DNA from: Rhodonellum psychrophilum GCM71 = DSM 17998
GTDB taxonomy: Bacteria; Bacteroidota; Bacteroidia; Cytophagales; Cyclobacteriaceae
Assembly: GCF_000381545.1 (NCBI RefSeq)
Contig: NZ_KB906673.1
Location: 248,001 to 312,000 of the forward strand
Reading direction: 5' to 3'
Length of the DNA: 64,000 nucleotides
The notes under the pieces were generated by a model. It had not been told where the DNA came from. It worked only from the letters and a program-made list of their open reading frames with translations, and ran no database searches. Below, piece by piece: positions 18,838-26,290 of this stretch (position 1 is the stretch's first letter; each line of letters begins with the position of its first letter). The position numbers and the translations under genes were made by a program.

Positions 18838-20325
18838 TTATTTTTGTAAACTATATTCTTTTATTACCTCTTTGGCCACTACGTGTCCCGAAATCAAGGA
18901 AGGAGGAACTCCTGGGCCGGGAACGGTAAGCTGACCTGTATAATACAAATTTTTGACTTTTTTGTTTTTAAGAGAGGGCTTCAAAAAAGCAGTTTGCCAC
19001 AAAGTATTGGCCAGACCATAGGCATTTCCCTTGAAGGCATTGTAATCTGCCTTAAAATCGGATAGTGCGTAGGAGCGTTTGTAAATGATATGGCTTCTGA
19101 TTTCCTGACCGGTAAGTTTTTCCAATCGATCCATAATCATGTTGAAGTATTTTTCTCTTAATTCCTCCGTATCCACTAGGTCGGGTGCCAAAGGAATCAA
19201 AAGAAAAAGGTTTTCCTTTCCATCCGGCGCTACCGAAGGGTCTGTAACCGAAGGGGCCGAAACATAGAACAAAGGTTTTTCGGGCCACCTTGGATTTTTA
19301 TAAATCGCGTCTGCGTGGGGTCCAAGCGGCTCATCGAAAAATAAATTGTGGTGAAGGAGATTTTCCAGTTTTTTATCTATTCCGAGGTAAAACAAAAGAC
19401 TGGAAGGCGCCATCACTCTACTGTCCCAATATTTAGGACTGTAATTTCTCAATTCAGGAGCCAAAAGCATCGTGTCCACGTGGTGGTAATCAGCTCCTGC
19501 AATAATGATGTCTGCTTCTATTTTTTCACCCGAAGAAAGCGTCAAGCTTTCCGCTTTTCCATTGGTCACGTTGATTTTAGAAACGGCACAATCGTATCTG
19601 ATTTGGACTCCTTTTTCTTCCGCTAAAGTGACCATTCCTTCGATGATTTTGTGCATTCCTCCCATGGGATACCATGTTCCCAGAGAAATGTCCGCATAAT
19701 TCATCAGGCTGTACAATGCAGGGATGTTTTCAGCGGTTTCTCCCAAAAAGAGAACGGGAAATTCCATCAACCGAAGTATTTTTTCTGCCTTGAAAAATTC
19801 ACGGACATGTTTGGACATGGATTGGAAGATATTCAAGTGGACCATGTCCAGAAGCAGACGGGGACTAACAAACTCCAGAATGGACCTGCTGGGCCTGTAT
19901 ACCAAGTTTTGGATACCCACCTTGTATTTATAAGCTCCTTGTTTTAGAAATTCGTCAAGTTTCGGTCCTACACCAGGCTCCATTTTTTCCATCAGATTTC
20001 TAAATTCCGTGGGGTTGGCTGGTATGTTCACAAAATCGTCTTGTCCAAAAATCACTGCATAGGAAGGATCAAGGCGCACGAGGTTGTAATAATCAGCAGT
20101 CTTCTTGCCAAAATGTGCAAAGTAAGTATCGAAAACATCTGGCATCCAATACCAACTCGGCCCCATATCAAAAACGAAACCCTCGGTTTCGAACTTTCTT
20201 GCTCGTCCACCGGGGGTGTCATTTTTTTCCAAAAGTGTGACCTGATATCCTTGGTCAGCAAGGTGTGTTGCGGCCGATAAACCTGCAAATCCAGCACCAA
20301 TGACGACCACCCTTTTATTCAACAT
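18838..20325 (-). CDS. crtI: Phytoene desaturase
   Basis: A 495-residue FAD enzyme of the CrtI type. The dinucleotide-binding motif VVVIGAGFAGLSAATHLADQ is at the N-terminus, followed by GGRARKFETEGFVFDMGPSWYWMPDVF, typical for the family. The C-terminal flavin motif reads NLYYTGQLTVPGPGVPPSLISG. It introduces four double bonds to make lycopene. The gene begins four bases after the sigma factor stop, so the two are tightly coupled. A second CrtI paralogue, CrtD-like, needed for a 3',4'-double bond was not found in the window. Confidence 0.95.
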   Translation of the reverse strand: MLNKRVVVIGAGFAGLSAATHLADQGYQVTLLEKNDTPGGRARKFETEGFVFDMGPSWYWMPDVFDTYFAHFGKKTADYYNLVRLDPSYAVIFGQDDFVNIPANPTEFRNLMEKMEPGVGPKLDEFLKQGAYKYKVGIQNLVYRPSRSILEFVSPRLLLDMVHLNIFQSMSKHVREFFKAEKILRLMEFPVLFLGETAENIPALYSLMNYADISLGTWYPMGGMHKIIEGMVTLAEEKGVQIRYDCAVSKINVTNGKAESLTLSSGEKIEADIIIAGADYHHVDTMLLAPELRNYSPKYWDSRVMAPSSLLFYLGIDKKLENLLHHNLFFDEPLGPHADAIYKNPRWPEKPLFYVSAPSVTDPSVAPDGKENLFLLIPLAPDLVDTEELREKYFNMIMDRLEKLTGQEIRSHIIYKRSYALSDFKADYNAFKGNAYGLANTLWQTAFLKPSLKNKKVKNLYYTGQLTVPGPGVPPSLISGHVVAKEVIKEYSLQK

Positions 20326-20329
20326 GAAT

Positions 20330-20842
20330 TTAGTTTTTATGTTTGTAAACGTGAAGTTGGTCTTTCAAAATCTTACGGGCAATATGAATTCTATTTTTTA
20401 CAGTTCCAATTGGAATGTCCAATTTGTCAGCAATTTCATGGTATTTAAAACCTCTGTAATGCATCATAAACGGAGTCTTATACACATCATCCAATTGGTC
20501 GATCGCATTGGTGATATCGTCCATCGTAAAATCTCCGTAGGCGTCGTTTTCAACCAAAGCTCCACCGGAATTGATGTAATGAAGATTGTCCGTGGTGTCC
20601 ACAAAAGTACCTCTTCTAACCATACGCTGATAGTTGGTGATGAAAGTATTTTTCATGATCGTATATAACCATGCCTTTAGGTTCGTACCGTCCGCAAACT
20701 TGTCTTTGTTTGTGAAGGCTTTTACCATCGTATCCTGTAAGAGATCATTGGCATCATCCATGTCTCTAGTCAATTTCAACGCAAAAGGCTTTAATGAACT
20801 AGAGAGTTTATTCAATGAGTAGCTAAATTCTAAAGTAGTCAT
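20330..20842 (-). CDS. ECF-type RNA polymerase sigma factor heading the crt operon
   Basis: A 170-residue sigma-70 family protein. Region 2 is visible as LTRDMDDANDLLQDTMVKAF with the following LKAWLYTIMKNTFITNYQR. Region 4 is LDDVYKTPFMMHYRGFKYHEIADKL followed by GTVKNRIHIARKIL. I start at the second ATG (20842), which lies correctly behind the promoter box at 20864-20871. No anti-sigma factor gene is adjacent. It is the first gene of the unit that continues through crtI, crtB, crtY, ispH and crtW. Carotenoid genes under ECF sigma control are known in other bacteria (for example CarQ); a role in light or oxidative response is inferred. Confidence 0.9.
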   Translation of the reverse strand: MTTLEFSYSLNKLSSSLKPFALKLTRDMDDANDLLQDTMVKAFTNKDKFADGTNLKAWLYTIMKNTFITNYQRMVRRGTFVDTTDNLHYINSGGALVENDAYGDFTMDDITNAIDQLDDVYKTPFMMHYRGFKYHEIADKLDIPIGTVKNRIHIARKILKDQLHVYKHKN

Positions 20843-20863
20843 GGCTTTGTGTTTTTGTTGAAA

Positions 20864-20893
20864 CAAATATAGAACATATTAAACAAAGTGCAA
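20864..20893 (-). promoter_or_regulatory. Promoter of the sigma-crt operon
   Basis: On the minus strand TTG (20893-20891), 19 bases, then TATATTTG (20871-20864) matches the Bacteroidota housekeeping promoter. The predicted start site leaves a leader of roughly 15 bases before the ATG at 20842. The -33 element lies inside the inverted repeat at 20878-20907. Confidence 0.65.
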
Positions 20894-20907
20894 TAGTTTT
20901 GTCTAAT
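20878..20907. promoter_or_regulatory. Inverted repeat over the -33 box; candidate CarH-like operator
   Basis: Arms ATTAAACAAA (20878-20887) and TTTGTCTAAT (20898-20907) are 10-bp inverted repeats with one mismatch, spaced by 10 bases. TTAAACAAA recurs at 20923-20931, and the related palindrome TTGTTTAACAA is at 21027-21037. A repressor bound here would block the -33 element. The neighbouring MerR/B12 regulator is the natural candidate ligand-responsive repressor. Confidence 0.45.
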
Positions 20908-21054
20908 ATTTTTTTATGTTTCTTAAACAAAATATAGACACCCAAAATTTTAGGATCCGTTTTAAACCAGAAAAGGCACTATTCAATAAAAAAAGACATA
21001 AAAAAAGTGAAAAATAAATTTTCACCTTGTTTAACAAAAATGTGTTTTTGTAAA

Positions 21055-21951
21055 CTATTTCTCTTGCTTCACCTCTTCTATCTCAGCCAGGTATTCCAAA
21101 ATGCTTCGGATATAGTTCATGACCTTGACATTTTTTGGGAATTTCAAGTCTTGGCCGACCACTTGGTATCCCGTCAAAAGGATTTTGGATTGACTGAACC
21201 TTTCCGAAAGCAAATCGATGTATTCCTGGATATTTTCCGAACTGGGGGATGTCGTGATCACCGTCATTAGATAATCCGGTTGGTGCAATCGGTATACGGT
21301 CAACAGATCTTCATTGGGCGTGTTTTGCCCAAGATAGATGACTTTGTGGCCCCTCAGCTTGATTAGATACGCGGCAAATAAAAGAGAGATTTCGTGCAGC
21401 TCGGCCTCCGGGAGAAAAAGCAGAAATTTTTTGCCCCCACTTTTATAGATTTGGCCATCGATGGCCACAATCAGTTTTTGTCTGATGAGATTGCTGATAA
21501 AGTGCTCTTGGGCAGGGTTGATCGCGCCGGTTTGCCACAGTACCCCAATCTTGGACATAAAGGGATAGATGATATTGAGCATCGTCTGCTCAAAGCCAAT
21601 TTTAATGATGTTGGTGGAAAGAACTTTGTCAAATCGCTCCTCATCCATCTCAATCATGCAGATGGTCAAGGCATGTATCTGATCATCATGGGTCAGTGAG
21701 CGCTCGGTGAGTTGAATGACATTTTGCCTGATTTCGGCCTCTGACATCACGGCAATCTTACTGATCTTGAAACCATTGTCATTGAGAAGGGCAACATTGA
21801 GTATCAATTTCAGATCATCATCATCATAGTACCTAATGTTCGTTTCTGTCCGCTTTGGGCTGAGCAGATTGTGTCTTTGTTCCCAAATTCTGAGGGTATG
21901 GGCTTTGATGCCTGACAACTGTTCCAGATCTTTTATTGAATAAGTGCTCAC
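21055..21951 (-). CDS. MerR-type regulator with B12-binding domain (CarH/LitR-like photoreceptor)
   Basis: A 298-residue regulator. Residues 1-70 are a MerR winged helix (YSIKDLEQLSGIKAHTLRIW, then RYYDDDDLKLI). Residues about 85-165 are the four-helix B12-cap: Trp139, Glu149 and His150 form the Wx9EH motif that senses adenosylcobalamin photochemistry in CarH. Residues 172-298 are the Rossmann-like B12-binding domain with E184-L-H186, the ExH that supplies the lower cobalt ligand, and GHKVIYLGQNTPNEDL. CarH is a tetrameric repressor in the dark and falls apart on illumination. The gene is five bases downstream of crtZ and ahead of the sigma-crt unit, which it probably controls. Retention of all the cobalamin residues makes B12 sensing likely, though untested here. 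Confidence 0.85.
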   Translation of the reverse strand: MSTYSIKDLEQLSGIKAHTLRIWEQRHNLLSPKRTETNIRYYDDDDLKLILNVALLNDNGFKISKIAVMSEAEIRQNVIQLTERSLTHDDQIHALTICMIEMDEERFDKVLSTNIIKIGFEQTMLNIIYPFMSKIGVLWQTGAINPAQEHFISNLIRQKLIVAIDGQIYKSGGKKFLLFLPEAELHEISLLFAAYLIKLRGHKVIYLGQNTPNEDLLTVYRLHQPDYLMTVITTSPSSENIQEYIDLLSERFSQSKILLTGYQVVGQDLKFPKNVKVMNYIRSILEYLAEIEEVKQEK

Positions 21952-21956
21952 GTCAT

Positions 21957-22400
21957 TTAATTTTTAAAGTATTTTTTAGGAACGATGAACAAACCAAAAG
22001 AAACAGCATCGTTCTTTTTGTTGGTAGCATGATGCGCTTGATGGGCTTTAAATATGCCCTTAATGAATTTGTTCTTTGGCTTATTGAGCCATTTCAACCT
22101 TCGGTGGATCAGGATGTCGTGGAGAAAGAAGTAGCTGATTCCATAGAGACTGATCCCCACTCCGATCCAAAACCTGAAATCCAAGCCCTCCGCTCCGATA
22201 ATGATCAAGGCGATGGCGATGCTGCCAAACAAGAGGGAAAATAAATCATTCAATTCAAAGAAGGATTTGGATGCTTGATGGTGGGTTTTGTGAACATTCC
22301 ACAAAGGCCCATGCATGATGTATTTGTGAATGAACCATCCGGAAAATTCCATGGCTGCAAAACCAAGAAGAACAAATATGATCGCGTTCATAAAATTCAT
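21957..22400 (-). CDS. crtZ: Beta-carotene 3-hydroxylase
   Basis: A 147-residue membrane protein of the fatty-acid hydroxylase superfamily with the four CrtZ histidine motifs: HKYIMHG, HKTHHQ, HDILIHRR and HQAHHAT. It hydroxylates carbon 3 of beta-ionone rings using a di-iron centre. Length matches the family (about 150-170). It lies 41 bases downstream of cruF and five bases upstream of the CarH-like gene in one minus-strand unit. Confidence 0.93.
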   Translation of the reverse strand: MNFMNAIIFVLLGFAAMEFSGWFIHKYIMHGPLWNVHKTHHQASKSFFELNDLFSLLFGSIAIALIIIGAEGLDFRFWIGVGISLYGISYFFLHDILIHRRLKWLNKPKNKFIKGIFKAHQAHHATNKKNDAVSFGLFIVPKKYFKN

Positions 22401-22441
22401 AACACTTTAGTAATTACAATGTTTAAAGGATTTTTTCTACC

Positions 22442-23113
22442 TCAACTGAGTACGACATTCAGGATCCCAAAAAAGACAATCAGATTGAGCAACAAAAACA
22501 AAGCTAGGGGGTTTTTTTTCCTAAACTCAAGTTTTCCATAGATCAATTGAATGACAAGAGCCACTATAAACCAACTGGTATAATTGGACAAAGGGATTTG
22601 GCCGCCTTCCCAGGCCCAAAAATCCAGGGACACTGCGACTGGCTCAATCAGAAAGTCCATGATTACCATGACCAATGCTCCCAGAATGGCGGCTACCAAC
22701 CAGTTGCGGATTCTTCCCTCAAAAATCTCAGCGCTCAGGTATACAAGGAGAAACCAATTTACCCCAATCATCAGAGGGACCTCAAAAACCTTAACTCCCA
22801 AAACCGAACCATAGGAATAACCCCCAAAAAGCAATTGTGTATGGACGCCAATGACTTCGGCCCCGAAACCTATTCCAAAAGCCAAGAGGGAAAAAATCAG
22901 GAAATTTACATTCCATCCTTTGTGGAATACCAGCAATAAACCCGTACACAGCAAAAGGTGAAATGGGGTTAGCAGCTGGAAATAAGGCCTGATGGAAGGA
23001 ATCGACATCCCGACAATCCCCACGATGTGAAAGACAAGGATGATGAGTTTGAAAATATTGATCCTGTCCAATTGGTGGTTTTTGGTTGTTTCTTCCGCAG
23101 TGATTCTCTCCAT
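22442..23113 (-). CDS. cruF: CruF-like carotenoid 1,2-hydratase family protein
   Basis: A 223-residue protein with six or seven hydrophobic helices. The conserved features of the carotenoid biosynthesis (DUF422/CruF) family are present: FGAEVIGVHTQLLFGGYSYG, LMIGVNWFLLVYL, and MDFLIEPVAVSLDFWAWEGG. CruF adds water at the 1',2' double bond of an acyclic carotenoid end. Here that would hydroxylate the psi end left by a single cyclisation. First gene of the cruF-crtZ-CarH-like unit. Assignment to the family is firm; the exact regiochemistry is inferred. Confidence 0.8.
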   Translation of the reverse strand: MERITAEETTKNHQLDRINIFKLIILVFHIVGIVGMSIPSIRPYFQLLTPFHLLLCTGLLLVFHKGWNVNFLIFSLLAFGIGFGAEVIGVHTQLLFGGYSYGSVLGVKVFEVPLMIGVNWFLLVYLSAEIFEGRIRNWLVAAILGALVMVIMDFLIEPVAVSLDFWAWEGGQIPLSNYTSWFIVALVIQLIYGKLEFRKKNPLALFLLLNLIVFFGILNVVLS

Positions 23114-23177
23114 TATTTTTCTAATTTCATCCTTTGGGTGATCGCAATTAATTGTTCGTGGCGTTTTTTTAACCCGA

Positions 23178-23211
23178 CAAAACTATATTTGTTATTCTTT
23201 CGGGCCACAAA
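23178..23211. promoter_or_regulatory. Overlapping divergent -7 boxes between cruF and the DUF4286-tspO-tag unit
   Basis: The minus strand carries TTTG (23211-23208), 22 bases, TAGTTTTG (23185-23178) toward cruF. The plus strand carries TATATTTG at 23184-23191 toward the DUF4286 gene, with only a T-run at the -33 position. The two -7 boxes overlap by two bases, so the two promoters should compete for polymerase. Confidence 0.4.
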
Positions 23212-23234
23212 AATAAAGATAAAACCCAATAACA

Positions 23235-23540
23235 ATGATATTATACAATATAACAGTCAACATTGAAAAGCAAGTTGAGCAGGAATGGATCCTATGGATG
23301 AAGGAGGTGCATATTCCGGACGTTTTGGCTACGGGTATTTTCCATGAAAATAAATTTTACAAATTGTTGCATGAGACAGATGATGGCACGGTCAACTATT
23401 CCATTCAATACTTCACCGACAGCATGGAAAAAATAAGTGAGTACAATTCGACATACGCCCCAAAGCTTCAGTCAGATTTCAAAGCCAAATTCGAAGATAA
23501 ATATGTTGTTTTTAGATCATTGTTAGAGATCGTAAAATAA
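23235..23540 (+). CDS. DUF4286 family protein
   Basis: A 101-residue soluble protein with a ferredoxin-like dimeric alpha/beta-barrel appearance: MILYNITVNIEKQVEQEW at the start and IQYFTDSMEKISEYNSTYAP in the middle are typical of DUF4286. No catalytic motif is visible and function is unknown. The tspO start codon follows its stop codon directly, so they are co-translated. Confidence 0.85.
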   Translation: MILYNITVNIEKQVEQEWILWMKEVHIPDVLATGIFHENKFYKLLHETDDGTVNYSIQYFTDSMEKISEYNSTYAPKLQSDFKAKFEDKYVVFRSLLEIVK

Positions 23541-24008
23541 ATGAACAACACACTCAAATTGGTGATTTCGATCGTTGTTCCACAATTGTTTGGTGGATTG
23601 GGCGCGCTAGTTACGGTTGCCTCTATTGGGAGCTGGTACCAAAGCATAGAAAAACCTTTTTTCACTCCGCCTTCATGGGTTTTTGGACCGGCGTGGACGC
23701 TTTTGTACCTGATGATGGGGCTTGCGGTTTATCTGATTTGGAAATCGCAGCACCCCTTTAAAAAACAGGCTCTGGTGGTTTTTATCGCACAGCTTGTTTT
23801 GAATGCCATTTGGTCTCCCGCGTTCTTCGGGCTGGAATCCCCGATACTGGGTTTGGTGATCATCATTCCGCTTTGGGTTTTGATCCTGATCTGCATCAGG
23901 CTTTTCTTTCCGATCAATAGAATTGCAGCATATTTGATGATTCCTTATATCCTTTGGGTAAGCTTTGCCATGTTGTTGAATGCGAGTATTTGGTATTTGA
24001 ACCTTTGA
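23541..24008 (+). CDS. tspO: TspO/MBR-family tryptophan-rich sensory protein
   Basis: A 155-residue five-helix membrane protein. The signature SIEKPFFTPPSWVFGPAWTL, followed by LLYLMMGLAVYL, is the TspO/CrtK motif; later NAIWSPAFFGL and YLMIPYILWVSFAMLLNASIW match helices 4 and 5. TspO binds porphyrins and related ligands and is linked to oxygen- and light-dependent control of pigment genes in Rhodobacter (hence the old name CrtK). Its location next to the carotenoid locus suggests a similar role here; that is inference. It abuts DUF4286 and lies 10 bases ahead of tag. Confidence 0.93.
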   Translation: MNNTLKLVISIVVPQLFGGLGALVTVASIGSWYQSIEKPFFTPPSWVFGPAWTLLYLMMGLAVYLIWKSQHPFKKQALVVFIAQLVLNAIWSPAFFGLESPILGLVIIIPLWVLILICIRLFFPINRIAAYLMIPYILWVSFAMLLNASIWYLNL

Positions 24009-24018
24009 TGCAAACAAA

Positions 24019-24615
24019 ATGAACAGACCACAAGATCCGGAAAAGCACAGGTGTCCCTGGTGTCTCGGCTTTGAGCAATACATCCAATACCATGACGAAG
24101 AATGGGGCGTACCTGTTTATGAGGACAGCATCCATTTCGAATTCTTGATTCTGGAAAGTGCCCAAGCAGGATTGAGCTGGGCGACAATTCTCAAAAAAAG
24201 GGAGGGATACAGAAATGCTTTTGCCGATTTTGATTACAAAATTGTTGCGGAATTTCCAGACGGTTACGTGCAGGAATTGCTGCAAAATCCCGGCATCATC
24301 CGAAATGTCCTGAAAATCAAAGCTGCCATCAACAATGCAAAAAGGTTTATGGAAATCCAATCCGAATTTGGAAGCTTCTCCAATTATATTTGGGATTTTG
24401 TTGATGGCCAACCCATTCAAAGGAAGTTGACGAAACTACAAGAAGTGGTCGCCACCATTCCCGAATCCGACCGCTTGGCCAAGGACCTAAAAAAAAGAGG
24501 TTTCAAATTTTTGGGAAGCACGACTATTTATGCACACATGCAGGCCACGGGTTTGGTCAATGACCATTTTGTGGATTGTTTCCGCCATGAAGAAGTGAAG
24601 TTGCTCCAGAAATAA
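24019..24615 (+). CDS. tag: DNA-3-methyladenine glycosylase I
   Basis: A 198-residue base-excision repair enzyme. RCPWCLGFEQYIQYHDEEWG provides the N-terminal zinc Cys and His, and NDHFVDCFRHE provides the C-terminal His and Cys. The central region LESAQAGLSWATILKKREGYR is highly conserved in Tag. It excises 3-methyladenine. Last gene of the DUF4286-tspO-tag unit, followed by a terminator. Confidence 0.95.
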   Translation: MNRPQDPEKHRCPWCLGFEQYIQYHDEEWGVPVYEDSIHFEFLILESAQAGLSWATILKKREGYRNAFADFDYKIVAEFPDGYVQELLQNPGIIRNVLKIKAAINNAKRFMEIQSEFGSFSNYIWDFVDGQPIQRKLTKLQEVVATIPESDRLAKDLKKRGFKFLGSTTIYAHMQATGLVNDHFVDCFRHEEVKLLQK

Positions 24616-24703
24616 CTTGGCCCTTTTTTATTTTATTTAGCTGAATCAAACGAAGTTTTGGAATTCCTCAATGAATTACAAAAGCTGAAAAAAGATTGAA
24701 GGT

Positions 24704-24746
24704 GCCATTCCCCCAAGGTTTAGGTTTTGAGGGAATGGCGCTTTTT
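24704..24746 (+). terminator. Rho-independent terminator after tag
   Basis: Stem GCCATTCCC/GGGAATGGC (9 bp) with an 18-base loop is followed by GCTTTTTGCTT. It lies between convergent genes. Confidence 0.7.
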
Positions 24747-24754
24747 GCTTCAGG

Positions 24755-25501
24755 TTATTGCTTTGGTTTCTTATAACCGTCCCTGTATCTGGTCCAGATT
24801 TCATAAATGGGGTTTCCGGTGGAACTCACGCCACTATGGTGCCATTCACCTTCGTTCACTTCAAAATCAAAACCCAAGGTGGCCCCAACACGACTGTCGT
24901 CCCTTGAGAAAAAAGCGATGTTTTCGACATATTTGCCGTTTTCTGCCGTATAATTTCCGCCACCAGTCCCCATAAACTCCTTGGTTTCGGAATTGAATGC
25001 CACCCATTGGAAATGCCCTCCACTGAGGATTTTGATAGTCCTTCGTGCTCCAGGTGTGCTTCTGCTGATTTCTCCATCTCTTTTTCTTCCCGTCATCACC
25101 CAGTTTCCGGTGAGATCATTTTTTTGATCACTGATTTTTTTCCAAATTTCCACCCGGGATTTGCCCTCGATTTCAGCAGAAATCACAAGCTTTCCATCTA
25201 CCAAGTCAAGCGAATAATCAGCCACTTGCCCCACCATTTCGGGTGTTTCGGTATTGAAATCGAATTTTTCCGTGTAGTAATTGTCCTTAAGGATGTATTC
25301 TCCTCCGCCTGCACTGATAAATTTATCCCCATCCAGCTCTTTTGCTCCGAATGAAAAATAACCATCTTGGTAAATTTTTACGATTTCCCTATCGGTTACC
25401 GGCTTTCCATTTTGATGGGTCATTTTCCATGATCCCTCCAGATGCTGTGCGGTCAGGGTTGCCACAAAAAACAAAAGGGGAAGTATCATCATTTTTTTCA
25501 T
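24755..25501 (-). CDS. Secreted protein with two lipocalin-like repeats, function unknown
   Basis: A 248-residue protein with a signal peptide (MKKMMILPLLFFVATLTAQ). The mature part has two similar halves: HLEGSWKMTHQNGKPVTDRE with GGGEYILKDN, and LTGNWVMTGRKRDGEISR with GGGNYTAENGKYVE. This is an internal duplication of a roughly 110-residue beta-rich unit resembling small lipocalin-like domains. No catalytic residues are evident. It is a single gene, divergent from the Rieske gene. Similar proteins are annotated in Bacteroidota simply as membrane or secreted protein. Confidence 0.75.
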   Translation of the reverse strand: MKKMMILPLLFFVATLTAQHLEGSWKMTHQNGKPVTDREIVKIYQDGYFSFGAKELDGDKFISAGGGEYILKDNYYTEKFDFNTETPEMVGQVADYSLDLVDGKLVISAEIEGKSRVEIWKKISDQKNDLTGNWVMTGRKRDGEISRSTPGARRTIKILSGGHFQWVAFNSETKEFMGTGGGNYTAENGKYVENIAFFSRDDSRVGATLGFDFEVNEGEWHHSGVSSTGNPIYEIWTRYRDGYKKPKQ

Positions 25502-25509
25502 GTTCTGGT

Positions 25510-25517
25510 TATATTTG
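25510..25517 (+). promoter_or_regulatory. Putative -7 box for the Rieske gene
   Basis: TATATTTG fits TAnnTTTG and lies 35 bases before the ATG at 25553. The -33 position shows only a T-run, so support is partial. Confidence 0.35.
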
Positions 25518-25552
25518 GTTGAGTCTACTAAAGTACATTTTTAAATTCTGTT

Positions 25553-25873
25553 ATGAAAACATTTACGCTGGGGCAAAGTAGGGAACAGGTGATGGCACTC
25601 ATCCCGGATAGAGGGATTAAACTAGTCCAATTAGGCACTGTCAAAATCTGTGTTTCCAGACTTGGAAATGAATTTTTCGCCTTCGAAACGCTGTGTCCCC
25701 ATCAGAAGACACCTCTTCATCAAGGCCAAGTCACTGGCTTGGCGGAGGTGATTTGTCCTTTGCACCATTTCAGATTTGATCTCCATACGGGACAAGTCCG
25801 ATCCGGAAATTGTGCAGAACTCAAGGTCTATAAAAATTTACTTTGCGAGGAGGGGCTGCAGATTTTTATCTGA
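25553..25873 (+). CDS. Small Rieske [2Fe-2S] protein
   Basis: A 106-residue soluble protein consisting of one Rieske domain. Cluster ligands are visible in LCPHQKTPLHQG (C-x-H) and VICPLHHFRFDLHTGQVRSG (C-x2-H). Proteins of this type act as ferredoxins for oxygenases or nitrite-reductase-like systems; no partner oxygenase is adjacent. It converges with csaA, only four bases apart. Confidence 0.88.
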   Translation: MKTFTLGQSREQVMALIPDRGIKLVQLGTVKICVSRLGNEFFAFETLCPHQKTPLHQGQVTGLAEVICPLHHFRFDLHTGQVRSGNCAELKVYKNLLCEEGLQIFI

Positions 25874-25877
25874 TTTT

Positions 25878-26213
25878 TCAGTGCAATTTTCCCCCGTTGG
25901 GAACTGGGATATCCACGGTGGCCAGGACAATTTTACCGGATCCATCATCAAATCCAGTCACCAATATCTCCGACATGAAATCCGCAATTTGCCTCGGCTT
26001 GAAATTGCAAACACAGACGACCTGCTTGCCGACCAACTCATCTGTTGTATAATGGTCGGTAATCTGGGCGGAGGATTTTTTGATTCCAAATTCTCCCAAA
26101 TCCACCCAGAGTTTATAGGCGGGTTTTTTGGTTTTCCCGAAGACTTCTGCTTTGGTGATCGTCCCCACTCTCAACTCAATCTTATAAAAATCAGTGATAT
26201 CAATCGTTTGCAT
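25878..26213 (-). CDS. csaA: CsaA-type tRNA-binding protein
   Basis: A 111-residue OB-fold protein of the tRNA-binding (EMAP/CsaA) family: FYKIELRVGTITKAEVF, LWVDLGEFGIKKSSAQI, GKQVVCVCNFKPRQIADFMSEILVTGF are characteristic. It binds tRNA and has been proposed as a secretion chaperone in Bacillus. The gene is divergent from the small secreted protein at 26291. Confidence 0.92.
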   Translation of the reverse strand: MQTIDITDFYKIELRVGTITKAEVFGKTKKPAYKLWVDLGEFGIKKSSAQITDHYTTDELVGKQVVCVCNFKPRQIADFMSEILVTGFDDGSGKIVLATVDIPVPNGGKLH

Positions 26214-26238
26214 AGTGTTGTAATTTTTTGTATTTTTG
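26207..26238 (+). promoter_or_regulatory. Bacteroidota-type promoter of the 26291 gene
   Basis: TTTG (26207-26210), 20 bases, TATTTTTG (26231-26238). The predicted start site leaves a leader of about 45 bases to the ATG at 26291. The -33 box lies at the start of the divergent csaA gene. Confidence 0.55.
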
Positions 26239-26290
26239 AATCTTAACTTGCTTAAACACAGTGTTGAAAGTACTCAATCCATTAGCCAAA

